Notes: a model not told the origin generated them from the sequence alone. 64,000 nucleotides of DNA from Kutzneria kofuensis (GCF_014203355.1 NZ_JACHIR010000003.1:186001-250000); one strand, 5' to 3'; shown: positions 1-11,465, counted from the first letter of the stretch. Made by a program: numbers and translations.

Positions 1-788
1 GCGTCGACGACGTGCCGGGCGAACGGGCCGGCGGTGTCCTGCTCGTGCGAGATCGGCACGATGCCGTCGCCGTCGACCACGCCCAGAGTCGGCTTGATGC
101 CGACGATCCCGTTGACACCACCGGGACACACGATCGACCCGTCGGTCTCGGTGCCGATCGACACCTGCGCCAGCGACGCCGCCACCGCGACCGCCGACCC
201 CGACGAGGACCCGCACGGATTCCGGTCCAGCACATAGGGATTGTTGGTCTGGCCGCCCACACCCGACCAGCCCGACGTCGACTTCGTGGAGCGGAAGTTG
301 GCCCACTCGGACAGGTTCGTCTTGCCCAGGATCACCGCGCCCGCGTCCCGCAGCTTGTGCACCAGCGGTGCGTCCCGCCGTGGCTTGGCCGCCAGCAGCG
401 CCCGCGAACCGGCGGTCGTCGGCAGGTCCCGGGTGTCGATGTTGTCCTTGAGCAGTACCGGAATCCCGTCCAGGGGACCCAGCACGCGGCCGCTCCGCCG
501 CCGCTCGTCGCTGGCGCGTGCCTGGCTCAGCGCCGTCGGGTCGAGGAACACGATCGAGTGGACCTTCGGCTCCAGCTCGTGGATGCGCCCCAGGTACGCC
601 TCCGTCAGCCGCACCGCTGTCAGGCTGCCCTTCGCCATGCGCGCCTGCAGGTCGGGGATCGTCGCCGCGTCGAGCGTCACGGCGTTCAGGGTAGGGGCCG
701 GCGCGCCGTCGGCGCCGACGGGCGAGACAGCCACCGCAGCGGTCGCGGCCATCGCCAGGGTCAGTGTGGCAAGGCTCAGTCTTCGCAC
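1..788 (-). CDS. Secreted amidase, amidase-signature family (C-terminus outside window)
   Basis: The minus-strand frame opens at GTG 788 and is still open at base 1, so only about 263 N-terminal residues are visible. The first ~27 residues (two Arg, then an Ala/Leu-rich stretch ending near V-G-A-D-G) look like a Sec signal peptide. The Ser-cisSer-Lys triad of amidase-signature hydrolases is readable: Lys in LLKDNID (about residue 114), the cis-Ser in PCGSSSGSA (about 194-195) and the nucleophile in TETDGSIV (about 218). The family hydrolyses amide bonds; the substrate cannot be told. The GTG start is chosen because the signal peptide begins there. No strong ribosome-binding site is seen, only a G-rich run touching the start. 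Confidence 0.85.
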   Translation of the reverse strand, partial: MRRLSLATLTLAMAATAAVAVSPVGADGAPAPTLNAVTLDAATIPDLQARMAKGSLTAVRLTEAYLGRIHELEPKVHSIVFLDPTALSQARASDERRRSGRVLGPLDGIPVLLKDNIDTRDLPTTAGSRALLAAKPRRDAPLVHKLRDAGAVILGKTNLSEWANFRSTKSTSGWSGVGGQTNNPYVLDRNPCGSSSGSAVAVAASLAQVSIGTETDGSIVCPGGVNGIVGIKPTLGVVDGDGIVPISHEQDTAGPFARHVVD

Positions 789-838
789 GCCCCCACCGCA
801 CTCACCCCGGCCGCCGCAGTCAACCCCTCCAAAGTCGG

Positions 839-873
839 GTCCGGGCCGGCCGCGCGGAGCGACCGGCCCGGAC
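839..873 (-). terminator. Hairpin downstream of katG
   Basis: An 11-bp perfect stem (GTCCGGGCCGG / CCGGCCCGGAC) with a 13-nt loop lies 12 bp past the katG stop on the minus strand. There is no T-tract, as is common for actinomycete terminators. It may also insulate the downstream amidase gene. Confidence 0.6.
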
Positions 874-884
874 CACCAGCTGTC

Positions 885-3209
<2,325 letters not shown>

Positions 3210-3343
3210 TCACGCCCACGCGGGTCGGCCCTTCAAGATCGAGAACCGCTGCCGGACATGGTGCCAGACCCCACAAATCGGGCTCGCACCGTGGTGGCCG
3301 CGCACATGTTCAGCGGCGGCCGGGCTGCCTACGGTGGTCGTCC

Positions 3344-4090
3344 ATGCAGCCACTCGACGGGAGAACCGCCCTGGTCACGGGGGCGGGCAGCGGCATCGGC
3401 CGGGCCTGCGCGGAGGCGCTGGCGGCCGCCGGCGCGAAGGTGCTGGTCGTCGACATCGACGGGGACTCCGCCCGGGAGGTCGCCGGCCGGGTCGGCGGCA
3501 CCGCCCACGTCGTCGACCTGGCCGAACCCCGGCAGATCGAGGAGCTGCCGGCCGATGTCGACATCGTCGTGAACAATGCGGGAATTCAGACCGTCGCGCC
3601 GGTCCACGAGTTCCCGCCCGACCGGTTCGCGCTGATCCAGCAGGTGATGCTGACCGCCCCGTTCCTGCTGGCCCGACGCTGCCTGCCGCACATGTACGCC
3701 AACCGCTGGGGCCGGCTCGTGCACGTCTCCAGCGTGCACGGGGTGCGGGCGAGCCCGTTCAAGGCGGCGTACGTCGCGGCCAAGCACGGCATCGAGGGCC
3801 TGAGCAAGGTCATCGCCCTCGAGGCCGCGCCCTTCGGCGTGACCAGCAACTGCGTCGCCCCCGGCTACGTGCGCACGCCGCTGGTGGCCGGCCAGATCGA
3901 CGACCAGGCGGCCCGCCACGGCATCGACCCCGACCAGGTCGTCGCCGACGTGTTCCTGCAGCGCTCGGCGATCAAACGGCTGATCGAGCCGAGCGAGGTG
4001 GCCGCGCTGGTCACGTGGCTGTGCGGCGACGAGGCCGGCTACCTCACCGGCGCCAGCCTGCCGATCGACGGCGGCTGGACCGCGTCCTGA
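3344..4090 (+). CDS. SDR, 3-hydroxybutyrate dehydrogenase type
   Basis: A 248-residue classical short-chain dehydrogenase. The Rossmann motif TGAGSGIG is near the N-terminus, NNAG is in the middle, and the catalytic S-YxxxK is in SSVHGVRASPFKAAYVAAKHG. The stretch SPFKxAYVAAKHG followed by CVAPGYVRTPLV resembles bacterial 3-hydroxybutyrate dehydrogenases, which interconvert 3-hydroxybutyrate and acetoacetate with NAD. ATG 3344 fits the family N-terminus (LDGRTALVTG); the in-frame extension to 3194 has no SDR character. The permease gene starts 19 bp downstream and a PucR-type regulator follows, which suggests one transcript for uptake and use of a small hydroxy acid. The substrate is inferred. 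Confidence 0.85.
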   Translation: MQPLDGRTALVTGAGSGIGRACAEALAAAGAKVLVVDIDGDSAREVAGRVGGTAHVVDLAEPRQIEELPADVDIVVNNAGIQTVAPVHEFPPDRFALIQQVMLTAPFLLARRCLPHMYANRWGRLVHVSSVHGVRASPFKAAYVAAKHGIEGLSKVIALEAAPFGVTSNCVAPGYVRTPLVAGQIDDQAARHGIDPDQVVADVFLQRSAIKRLIEPSEVAALVTWLCGDEAGYLTGASLPIDGGWTAS

Positions 4091-4109
4091 TCCTCCAAGG
4101 GAGTCAACG

Positions 4110-5396
4110 ATGACCGAAACCCTGTCCCCGCGAAGAGAACGCATCGCCCGCGTCGTCACGGCCAGCCTGATCGGCACCACCGTGGAGTGGTACGACTTCT
4201 TCCTCTACGGCTCGGCCGCGGCCCTGGTGTTCAACAAGGTCTTCTTCCCGACGGCCGATCCGCTCACCGGCACGCTGCTGGCGTTCGCCACGTACGCGAT
4301 CGGCTTCGGCGCCCGGCCGCTGGGCGGCCTGGTGTTCGGCCACTTCGGCGATCGCCTGGGGCGCAAGCGACTTCTCGTGCTGAGCCTGCTGATGATGGGC
4401 GGCGCGACGTTCCTGATGGGCGTGCTGCCGAGCTACGCGTCGTTCGGCGTCGGCGCGCCGCTGTTGCTGACGGCACTGCGGCTGGTGCAGGGATTCGCGC
4501 TGGGCGGCGAGTGGGGCGGGTCGGTGCTGATCGTCGCCGAGCACGGCAGCGATCGGCACCGCGGCTTCTGGGCGTCGTGGCCGCAGGCCGGCGCGCCGGG
4601 CGGAAACCTGTTGGCCACGGCGGTGTTGGCGGTGCTCGCGGCCGTGCAGTCCGAACAGGACTTCGCGAGCTGGGGCTGGCGGATCCCGTTCCTGCTCTCG
4701 GGTCTGCTGGTGGCGATCGGGTTGTGGATCCGGGTGCGGATCGAGGAGACGCCGGTGTTCCAGGCGGTCGCCGACGAGCCGGAGCGGACGCCGGTGGTGA
4801 CGGTGCTGCGTACGCAGTGGCGCGAGGTGCTGGTGGCCATGGGCGCGCGGATGGGCGAGAACATCTCGTACTACGTGATCACGTCGTTCATCCTGGTCTA
4901 CGTCGTGGAGGCGCTGAAGCTGCCCAAGTCCACCGCGTTGAACGCCGTGCTGATCGGGTCGGCGGTGGAGCTGGTGGCGATTCCGTTGTGGGGCGCGCTG
5001 TCCGACCGGGTCGGGCGCCGTCCGGTGTACCTGTTCGGCGCGGTCGGCATGGCGCTGTGGGTGTTCGCGTTCTTCGCCATCCTCGACGTGCGGTCGACGT
5101 GGGCGATCGTGTCGGCGACGACCGTGGCACTCGTGCTGCACGGCGCGATGTACGGGCCGCAGGCGGCGTTCTTCTCGGAGCTGTTCGGGACGCGGGTGCG
5201 GTATTCGGGGTCGTCGATCGGCTACCAGCTGGCGTCGATCCTGGCCGGCGGGCTGGCCCCGCTGATCGCGACGGCGTTGCTGGCGGCGTTCGCGTCGGCC
5301 GTGCCGGTGGCGGTGTACGTCGCGGCCGGGGCGCTGATCTCGGTGCTGGCGGTGACCGTTTCGCGCGAGACGACGGGCAGGTCGCTGGATTCCTGA
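4110..5396 (+). CDS. MFS permease, metabolite:H+ symporter (MHS) family
   Basis: A 428-residue inner-membrane transporter with about 12 hydrophobic segments. The start GTTVEWYDFFLYGS and the first-loop signature FGHFGDRLGRKR are characteristic of the metabolite:H+ symporter branch (KgtP, ShiA, ProP relatives), which imports organic acids with protons. The second-half signature GALSDRVGRRP is also present. AAGGGAG is 7 nt before ATG 4110. It sits between a hydroxybutyrate-type dehydrogenase and a regulator that begins 5 bp after its stop, so it probably imports the substrate of that dehydrogenase; this is inference from context. Confidence 0.88.
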   Translation: MTETLSPRRERIARVVTASLIGTTVEWYDFFLYGSAAALVFNKVFFPTADPLTGTLLAFATYAIGFGARPLGGLVFGHFGDRLGRKRLLVLSLLMMGGATFLMGVLPSYASFGVGAPLLLTALRLVQGFALGGEWGGSVLIVAEHGSDRHRGFWASWPQAGAPGGNLLATAVLAVLAAVQSEQDFASWGWRIPFLLSGLLVAIGLWIRVRIEETPVFQAVADEPERTPVVTVLRTQWREVLVAMGARMGENISYYVITSFILVYVVEALKLPKSTALNAVLIGSAVELVAIPLWGALSDRVGRRPVYLFGAVGMALWVFAFFAILDVRSTWAIVSATTVALVLHGAMYGPQAAFFSELFGTRVRYSGSSIGYQLASILAGGLAPLIATALLAAFASAVPVAVYVAAGALISVLAVTVSRETTGRSLDS

Positions 5397-5400
5397 CATC

Positions 5401-7266
5401 ATGACCGGCGTGGACGGGGACCCCACGACACGGGCGTTGTGGTGCCTGCTGGAACTGCTCGACCGGGGCGGATCGGTCGAGCAGTTCGCGCATGTCGTGA
5501 CGTCCGCGAGCCGGGCCGGGGCGGGCGAGGAGGAACTGGCCGGGATCGAGCGGGCGGCCGACGCGGCGCTGCGGATCAGGGCGACGTTGACGCAGCACCG
5601 GCGGCGTGAGGCGGAACTGGCGGCGCTGTTCGACACGGCGAGCGATTTGGCGAAGTTGCGGGACACCGATGCGGTGTTGCGGGCGATCGTGCATCGGGCG
5701 CGGATGTTGTTGCAGACGGACGTCGCGTATCTGAGTTTGAACGACGTCGGCGCCGGGCGGACGTATATGCGGGTGACGGAGGGCTGCACGTCCGCCTTGT
5801 TCCAGCAGGTGATTCTCGGCATGGGCGAGGGGCTCGGCGGTCTTGTCGGGCAGACGGCGCGGCCGTATGCGACGACGAACTACCTGCCGGATCCGCGTTT
5901 CGACCACACGTCGACGATCGACGCCGCGGTGGTCGACGAGGGACTGGTGGCGATTCTCGGCGTGCCTTTGCAGCTGGGCGATCGGGTGCTGGGTGTGTTG
6001 TACGCGGCGGACCGGGTGACCCGGGAGTTCAGCACGGCCGAGGTGGCGCTGTTGGCGTCATTGGCGGATCACGCGGCGATCGCGTTGGACGCCGCTCAGC
6101 GGATGGAGGAGGCGAAGTCCGCGCACGAGACCATTCGCCGGCACAACGAGGCGATGCGGCGGGCCGAAGAGGCGCACGACCGGCTGTCGGATTTGGTGTT
6201 GCGGGGCGGGGATGTGACGCGGGTGGCCGCCGCTCTGGCGGAAATGCTGGGTGGCGGGATTGTCGTGCACGACGCGTCGGGCGGCGAGTTGGCCCGAGTG
6301 GGGACCGGGGCTTCGGGAGTGGCGGCCGAACTGGTCGAGGAGTCCCGGGTCGGCGGGCGGGCGGTTCTCGGCGCCGGAATGTGGGTTTCGGCAGTGGTGG
6401 CCGGGCCGACGTTGTTGGGCAGTCTGACGTTGGTGGGTGTGGGGGAGTTGGCCGACGCCGATCGGCGGTTGTTCGAGCGGGCGAGTGTGGTGACGGCGTT
6501 GCTGTTGTTGCTGCGGCAATCGGTGGCCGAGACCGAGGATCGGGTGCGCGGCGAGTTGCTGACCGATTTGTTGACGGCTCCCGAACGCGATCCGGCGGGG
6601 CTGATTGCCCGCGGCAAAAGGCTCGGCGTGGATCTGACCGCGCCGCATGCTGTTCTCGTCGCCTATGTGGAGCAGGAATCGCGGCATCGGCTCGCGGTGG
6701 CGGCGGGCAGCCGGGTGGCGCGGAACAGTTTGATCGGGACGGTCGGGGACCGGCTGGTGTTGGTCGTCCGCGATGAGGAACCGGGACGGCTGGCCGAGCG
6801 GCTCGCGCGTGAGTTGGGGTCCGTGGTGGGAAAGCCGGTGACCGTCGGAGCGGCCGGGCCGGGAGCCGGGGTTGGCGAGCTGGTGGCGGTGTACGGCCAG
6901 GCCGAGCGCTGTCTGCGGGCGTTGTCGGCGCTGGGCCGGGAGGGCAGCGGGGCTGATCTGGGCGGGCTGGGATTCGTGGGGGTTCTGCTCGGGGATCGGG
7001 CGGATGTCGATGGATATGTGCGGAGTGTGCTGGGGCCGGTGCTGGATTACGACGCCACGCGCGGGTCGGATCTGGTGGCCACGCTGCGGGCTTATTTCGA
7101 ATGCGGCGGCAATTTGAGTCGCGCCAAGGACGTGCTGCACGTCCATGTGAATACGGTGGTGCAGCGGTTGGAACGGGTGACGGTGTTGTTGGGGGACCGG
7201 TGGCGGGAACCCGATGAGGCGTTGGAGGTGCAGCTGGCGTTGCGGTTGATGGTGTTGTCGGGGTGA
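5401..7266 (+). CDS. GAF-domain PucR/CdaR-family transcriptional regulator
   Basis: A 621-residue regulator. After an N-terminal helical part, a GAF-type sensory domain spans about residues 80-225 (AIVHRARMLLQTDVAYLSL through LADHAAIALDAA). A middle region of unknown fold follows, and a C-terminal PucR-type helix-turn-helix lies in LSRAKDVLHVHVNTVVQRL. Such proteins usually activate or repress neighbouring catabolic genes in response to a small ligand. Only 4 bp separate it from the permease stop, so it is likely the last gene of that operon. ATG 5401 is taken; GTG 5410 is a possible alternative. Confidence 0.85.
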   Translation: MTGVDGDPTTRALWCLLELLDRGGSVEQFAHVVTSASRAGAGEEELAGIERAADAALRIRATLTQHRRREAELAALFDTASDLAKLRDTDAVLRAIVHRARMLLQTDVAYLSLNDVGAGRTYMRVTEGCTSALFQQVILGMGEGLGGLVGQTARPYATTNYLPDPRFDHTSTIDAAVVDEGLVAILGVPLQLGDRVLGVLYAADRVTREFSTAEVALLASLADHAAIALDAAQRMEEAKSAHETIRRHNEAMRRAEEAHDRLSDLVLRGGDVTRVAAALAEMLGGGIVVHDASGGELARVGTGASGVAAELVEESRVGGRAVLGAGMWVSAVVAGPTLLGSLTLVGVGELADADRRLFERASVVTALLLLLRQSVAETEDRVRGELLTDLLTAPERDPAGLIARGKRLGVDLTAPHAVLVAYVEQESRHRLAVAAGSRVARNSLIGTVGDRLVLVVRDEEPGRLAERLARELGSVVGKPVTVGAAGPGAGVGELVAVYGQAERCLRALSALGREGSGADLGGLGFVGVLLGDRADVDGYVRSVLGPVLDYDATRGSDLVATLRAYFECGGNLSRAKDVLHVHVNTVVQRLERVTVLLGDRWREPDEALEVQLALRLMVLSG

Positions 7267-7408
7267 GGGTGGGTTCGTCCCGTCATCCGATGAGCCGCCG
7301 CGACCGCACTTCCACCTTTTACTCCGTTCAGTGGGCTGCCCGCTCGCATCAATGCTATAGCCTCATCTCCGCAGTGCGACCGAATTGTCGCGCATTTCGG
7401 AGGCAATT

Positions 7409-8035
7409 ATGCGTGGTGCGTTGGCCGTTGCCGGCCTCGTCCTGTCGTTGTTCACACCCGTGACCGATTCGCAGACATCGTCGCCGCCGCCCGGAAAGAT
7501 CACGCTCGATATCAAGACCATCAACGGTTCCGGCTGCCCGGCCGGCACCGCGGACGCCACGGCGGTCGTCTCGCCGGACAACACCGCCTTCACCGTCACC
7601 TACAACAACTTCGTCGCCCGCGCCGGGGCCGGCGCCGCCGCCGTCGACCAGCGCAAGAACTGCCAGATCAACGTCCTGGTCCACGTTCCGCCGGGCTTCA
7701 CCTACGCCGTCGCGGAGGCCGACTACAGCGGCTTCGCCCACCTCGCCGCCGGCGCGACCGCCCTGGAGCAGGCCAACTACTACTTCACCGGCACCGCCCC
7801 CACCGCGCGGGTCCCGCACTCCCTCACCGGCCCGTTCGACGGCGAGTGGCAGACCCAGGACGTCGCCGACGTCCTCGTCTACGCCCCGTGCGGCGTCGAC
7901 CGGAACCTGAACATCAACGCCGAGCTCCGCGCCGGCGTCGGCAGCTCCAACTCCGCCAACGGCAGCTACATCGAGATGGACACCTCGCACGCCAGCGTCA
8001 GCACCGTCTACCAGTTCGCCTGGAAGCAGTGCTGA
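7409..8035 (+). CDS. Secreted DUF4360-type protein
   Basis: A 208-residue exported protein. ATG 7409 follows GGAGG by 5 nt and begins a signal peptide (about residues 1-22, MRGALAVAGLVLSLFTPVTD). The mature part contains the patterns NGSGCPAGT, FTVTYNNF and RKNCQINV, with four Cys placed as in DUF4360 proteins, which are widespread secreted proteins of unknown function in actinomycetes. The 142 bp upstream hold no gene and presumably its promoter. A GC-rich hairpin follows the stop. The family assignment is from pattern recall. Confidence 0.8.
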   Translation: MRGALAVAGLVLSLFTPVTDSQTSSPPPGKITLDIKTINGSGCPAGTADATAVVSPDNTAFTVTYNNFVARAGAGAAAVDQRKNCQINVLVHVPPGFTYAVAEADYSGFAHLAAGATALEQANYYFTGTAPTARVPHSLTGPFDGEWQTQDVADVLVYAPCGVDRNLNINAELRAGVGSSNSANGSYIEMDTSHASVSTVYQFAWKQC

Positions 8036-8054
8036 CACCCGAGTGAGCGGCCAC

Positions 8055-8094
8055 GGGGGCGGATTCCCGGTCGGGAGGTCGGGAGTCCGCCCCC
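8055..8094 (+). terminator. Hairpin after the DUF4360 gene
   Basis: A 9-bp perfect stem (GGGGGCGGA / TCCGCCCCC) starts 19 bp past the stop. There is no T-tract. It probably terminates the secreted-protein transcript. Confidence 0.45.
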
Positions 8095-8299
8095 ACCGGG
8101 TATCTCCGCCGCCGCGAGGAAAGAATCCCGGCGTGCCTGCCGTGGCCGGCGGGCTTGGTGATCGAGGTCTACGGCGTACTGCGGCGGCGCCACGCTGGCG
8201 GCGTTCGCCGACGAACTGCCGCCGGCCGTCGCGCTGTTCCTGACCACGCTGGTGCTGACGGCCGGAACCCTCCCGCGCGCCAAGCGCAACGCCCGCCGG

Positions 8300-9067
8300 T
8301 CACCCGCTCAGTAGCGGCAGGTATCCCAACCGCTGGCCGGCCTCGTTGGGATGGAAGGAACCATCGGTGTCCGGGGCCGTCACGCCGTTGATCCACGCGT
8401 CGGGGGCGCAGTAACCGTGCCCGGCGAACGCCGGCCGCGCGTCCAGGAACGCCGCCCCGGCCTTCGCCGCCCGGTCACGCGTCACCTCGGCGAGCTGGTC
8501 CGCGCCTTCGTTGAGCGCCTTGCGCTTGGCGACGCTCAGCGAACAAGGGCCGCTGTCCTCGACCACATGCGGGTACCCCAGCACGACCAGGTTGGCGTTG
8601 CGTGCTTTCGCACGGATCGCCTGGAACGTGCGTTCCAGGTTGTCACCGAGCGGCCCGTTCACGATCTTCTCCGCCTGGTGGACCTTGTCGATGCACGCCG
8701 CGTCGCCGCCGAGCACGCACGTCGACATCACGTCCGCGAAGCCGGCATCGGCGCCGCCGACGGTGATGCTCACGAGCGACGTCCCGCCGGTGAGGTCGCC
8801 GAGCTGGTCGTTGATCACGTCCGCGGTGCTGGCCCTGTTGCACGCCACCAGGTGCGTGTTGAACAGGTTGTGCTGCTCCGCGTACAGGCTGGGGTAGGCC
8901 TCCGGGCTCCGTCCACAGTGGCCGGTAGAGCCCGGTGTGCCCACCCCCGCCGCGTACGAGTCGCCGAGCGCCGCGTACTCCGGTGCGAACGTACCGGGAG
9001 CACCCGCGACGATCAGCGAACCGATCAGCAACGCCATGAGTCCAGGCATGAAATGTGAGTACCACAC
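8300..9067 (-). CDS. Secreted SGNH/GDSL-family hydrolase
   Basis: A 255-residue exported esterase/lipase-fold protein. After a hydrophobic leader (MPGLMALLIGSLIVAG), block I is YAALGDSYAAG with the nucleophilic Ser, block III is the variant VGGADAGF in place of GGND, and the Asp/His pair is in DGSFHPNEAGQ. Several Cys pairs suggest disulfides, as in the Streptomyces SGNH lipases. The likely reaction is acyl-ester hydrolysis outside the cell. The start is uncertain: GTG 9067 and ATG 9049 are both possible and neither has a good ribosome-binding site. The 264 bp beyond its stop, up to the DUF4360 gene, hold only a hairpin and a possible gene remnant. Confidence 0.85.
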   Translation of the reverse strand: MWYSHFMPGLMALLIGSLIVAGAPGTFAPEYAALGDSYAAGVGTPGSTGHCGRSPEAYPSLYAEQHNLFNTHLVACNRASTADVINDQLGDLTGGTSLVSITVGGADAGFADVMSTCVLGGDAACIDKVHQAEKIVNGPLGDNLERTFQAIRAKARNANLVVLGYPHVVEDSGPCSLSVAKRKALNEGADQLAEVTRDRAAKAGAAFLDARPAFAGHGYCAPDAWINGVTAPDTDGSFHPNEAGQRLGYLPLLSG

Positions 9068-9092
9068 ACCATGTCGACCTAGCCAGTGGTTC

Positions 9093-10442
9093 TCAGGCGT
9101 GAATTTGGCGGTCGAGGTCCCGCAACGCGTGCAGGAACGACTCCGAGAACGTGGGAAACGGCTGGATGACGTCCAACATGATGTCCAGCGGCACCCGTGC
9201 CCGAATTGCGACAGTGGCCTGCTGGAGCCACTCGCCGGCCTCGGGACCGAGGGCGTACGCGCCGGTGAGGACCGCGCCGTCGGAGACGAGGGTGAGGAAA
9301 CCGGGAGTGGTGTCGTAGGCCCGGGTGTAGGTGGCGGTCCGCGGTACCCCGGAGAGCTGGATGGTCGAGGTGTACGCGCCCTCGGCCGCGCCGACCGCGG
9401 CGGCCTGCGGATGGGTGAACACCACCCGCGGCACGGCGTCGTAGTCGACCGTCCGGGGGCGGCCGTGGATGTTCGACGCCACCACCCGCCCGTGGTACTC
9501 GCCGACGTGGGTCAGGTTCCACTGGCCGGTGACGTCACCGATGGCCCACAGCCCGTCACCGGCCGACATCCGGTCGTCGACGGCGATGCCGTGCGGGTCG
9601 GCCTCGACGCCGACCGTCTCCAGGCCGATGCCGTCGACCCGCGGCCGCCGGCCGGTGGCGACCAGCAGCTTGTCGCCGCGCAGCTGGGTGTCGTCGGGCA
9701 GGTCCAGCACGTACTCGTCGCCTTCGACACGGGCGGCGCTGGCGTGCTGGCCGAGCACGAGCTCGACGCCGTCGGCGGCCAGCGCCCCGGCCAGGGCCTC
9801 GCCGAGCGCCTTCGGCTCGCGGGGCAGCACCCGGTCGGCGCCGTCGACCAGCGTGACCTGCGAGCCGAACCGGTGGAACGCCTGGGCCAGCTCCACGCCG
9901 GTGGGGCCGCCGCCCAGCACGAGCAGCCGGCGCGGGATCTCCTTCGCCCCGGTGGCCTCGCGGTTCGTCCACACTCCGTGCAGTTCACGGAGCCCGGGGA
10001 CGGGCGGGATCACCGGGTCCGAACCGGTGGCGACGACGATATGGTCCGCCGTGTACGTGCGGTCACCGACCGCCACGGTGTGTGGGCCGGCCAGCCGGCC
10101 CGACCCACGCAGCACCTCGATGCCGGCGCCCTCGGCCCACTTCCGCTGGCCGGCGTCGTCGTAGGAGGAGACCATGAAGTCCCGCCAGGCCAACGCGGCG
10201 GCCGCGTCGACGGGACCGGTCACCGCCTCCCGCGCGCCCGGCACATCCCGCGCCCCGGCGACGGCTTCGCCGGGACGCATCAGCGTCTTGGACGGAATGC
10301 AGGCCCAGTACGAGCATTCGCCGCCGAGCAGCTCCCGCTCGACGATGGCGACCCGCAGGCCGCCCGCGGCGATCGCGGCCGCGCAGTGCTCGCCGGGCGC
10401 GCCGCCACCGAGCACGATGGCGTCGAAGCGATCGTTGGTCAT
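9093..10442 (-). CDS. Pyridine nucleotide-disulfide oxidoreductase (mercuric-reductase/LPD-like)
   Basis: A 449-residue flavoprotein of the class I disulfide reductase family. The N-terminal FAD dinucleotide motif is VLGGGAPGEHCA, the redox-active CxxxxC pair is in GGECSYWACIPSKT, the NAD(P)-binding GGGPTGVE lies mid-protein, and the FAD-contact motif WAIGDVTG precedes the dimerisation domain. The C-terminal His-Glu pair expected of lipoamide dehydrogenases is not evident, so the electron acceptor is open. ATG 10442 is chosen because AAAGG lies 9 nt upstream; the frame upstream of it is out-of-frame sequence of the neighbouring VOC gene. The VOC gene ends 19 bp upstream on the same strand, so the two are probably co-transcribed. 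Confidence 0.88.
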   Translation of the reverse strand: MTNDRFDAIVLGGGAPGEHCAAAIAAGGLRVAIVERELLGGECSYWACIPSKTLMRPGEAVAGARDVPGAREAVTGPVDAAAALAWRDFMVSSYDDAGQRKWAEGAGIEVLRGSGRLAGPHTVAVGDRTYTADHIVVATGSDPVIPPVPGLRELHGVWTNREATGAKEIPRRLLVLGGGPTGVELAQAFHRFGSQVTLVDGADRVLPREPKALGEALAGALAADGVELVLGQHASAARVEGDEYVLDLPDDTQLRGDKLLVATGRRPRVDGIGLETVGVEADPHGIAVDDRMSAGDGLWAIGDVTGQWNLTHVGEYHGRVVASNIHGRPRTVDYDAVPRVVFTHPQAAAVGAAEGAYTSTIQLSGVPRTATYTRAYDTTPGFLTLVSDGAVLTGAYALGPEAGEWLQQATVAIRARVPLDIMLDVIQPFPTFSESFLHALRDLDRQIHA

Positions 10443-10461
10443 CTCGGACACCCTTTCGTCT

Positions 10462-10905
10462 CTACCGTCCGGGCAGGCGGGTGGTGATCTCCTGCAGCAC
10501 CCACTCGTTGCCGTCCGGGTCGCTGAACCGGGCGAACGAGGAGTAGCTGCGGCGCTCCGGGTCCGGGCCGGTGACGTCCTTCTCCCCGTCGGCGTGGTGG
10601 AAGACGCCGTCGGCGTCGTGGAACACCTCACTGACCTCGATGCCCCGCTCCACCAGCTCGGCGCGGGCCTTCTCGACGTCGCTCACCACCAGGTGCAGGC
10701 CCTGCGCCGAGCCCGGCCGGGCGCCGCTCACCTTCGCGCCGAAGATCACCGACGCGGCCGACCCGGGCGGGGTCAGCTGGATCACCCGGAAGCCGTCCCT
10801 GCCGGGGAAGTCGGCGTCCTCGCGCCAGCCCAGCCGGGTGTAGAAGGCCTTGGCCCGGTCGACGTCGGAAACGGGCAGGACCACAACCTCGAGCTTCATG
10901 TCCAT
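10462..10905 (-). CDS. VOC-family (glyoxalase/bleomycin-resistance fold) protein
   Basis: A 147-residue single-domain protein of the vicinal-oxygen-chelate superfamily. It has two betaalphabetabetabeta modules: VVLPVSDVDRAKAFYTRLG at the N-terminus and LHLVVSDVEKARAEL later, ending with FSDPDGNEWVLQEI, in which the Glu is a typical metal ligand. Function within this superfamily (dioxygenase, isomerase, binding protein) cannot be read from sequence. ATG 10905 follows AGGGAG with a 7-nt gap. It is the first gene of a pair with the downstream flavoprotein. Confidence 0.85.
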   Translation of the reverse strand: MDMKLEVVVLPVSDVDRAKAFYTRLGWREDADFPGRDGFRVIQLTPPGSAASVIFGAKVSGARPGSAQGLHLVVSDVEKARAELVERGIEVSEVFHDADGVFHHADGEKDVTGPDPERRSYSSFARFSDPDGNEWVLQEITTRLPGR

Positions 10906-10990
10906 GATCGGACTCCCTGTTCCGGGGTCATCCCGTGATGACCGCTGGCCCAAGGTTGCTCCCGCGGCCGGGCTCTTCGAACCCGTGTAA

Positions 10991-11017
10991 CACCCTGGCC
11001 CCCGGGACCCCAGGGTG
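10991..11017 (-). terminator. Hairpin after the MarR gene
   Basis: An 8-bp stem CACCCTGG / CCAGGGTG with an 11-nt loop lies 8 bp past the MarR stop. No T-tract. Confidence 0.4.
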
Positions 11018-11025
11018 CGGGGACC

Positions 11026-11463
11026 CTAGCCGTCCAGGACGAGCTTGAGCAGGTCGCGGAGGGCTTGCCGCTGGCGGTCGGTCAGCGGGGCCAGGGGGTT
11101 GCCGGCAAAGGGCATGCGGGCGTCGAGGTCGGCGACGACGGCCAGCCCGGCCTCGGTGGCGGCGACGAGCTTGCCGCGACGGTCGTCGGGATTGGGGCGG
11201 CGTTCCAACAGCCCGTACTCGGCGAGCCGGTCCACGATCGGCGTCACGTTCGGCGGCTCCGTGTGCAGCACCTCGGCGATCCGGCGCATGGGCACCGGCG
11301 TCCGGGCCGCGCGCAGCGCCTTGGCCTGCATCGCCGTCAGGCCGTGCGGAGTGGCGGCGGCCTGGGCCTCGGCCGCGTACCTGCGGGTGATGGCGCCTAT
11401 GAGGTCCACCACCTCGGCGGTCATGTCCAGGGTCACGTCCTCGTCCGGCATGGTATAAAGCAT
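11026..11463 (-). CDS. MarR-family transcriptional regulator
   Basis: A 145-residue dimeric winged-helix repressor. The recognition region is PMRRIAEVLHTEPPNVTPIVDRL and the wing is RRPNPDDRRGKLV (DxR motif). It is divergent from an SDR gene, with a 19-bp palindrome beginning 3 bp beyond its first possible start codon. It therefore probably represses both itself and the SDR. The first ATG (11463) has no ribosome-binding site and virtually no leader if transcription begins in the operator; ATG 11451 is the alternative. The message may be leaderless. Confidence 0.88.
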   Translation of the reverse strand: MLYTMPDEDVTLDMTAEVVDLIGAITRRYAAEAQAAATPHGLTAMQAKALRAARTPVPMRRIAEVLHTEPPNVTPIVDRLAEYGLLERRPNPDDRRGKLVAATEAGLAVVADLDARMPFAGNPLAPLTDRQRQALRDLLKLVLDG

Positions 11464-11465
11464 AA

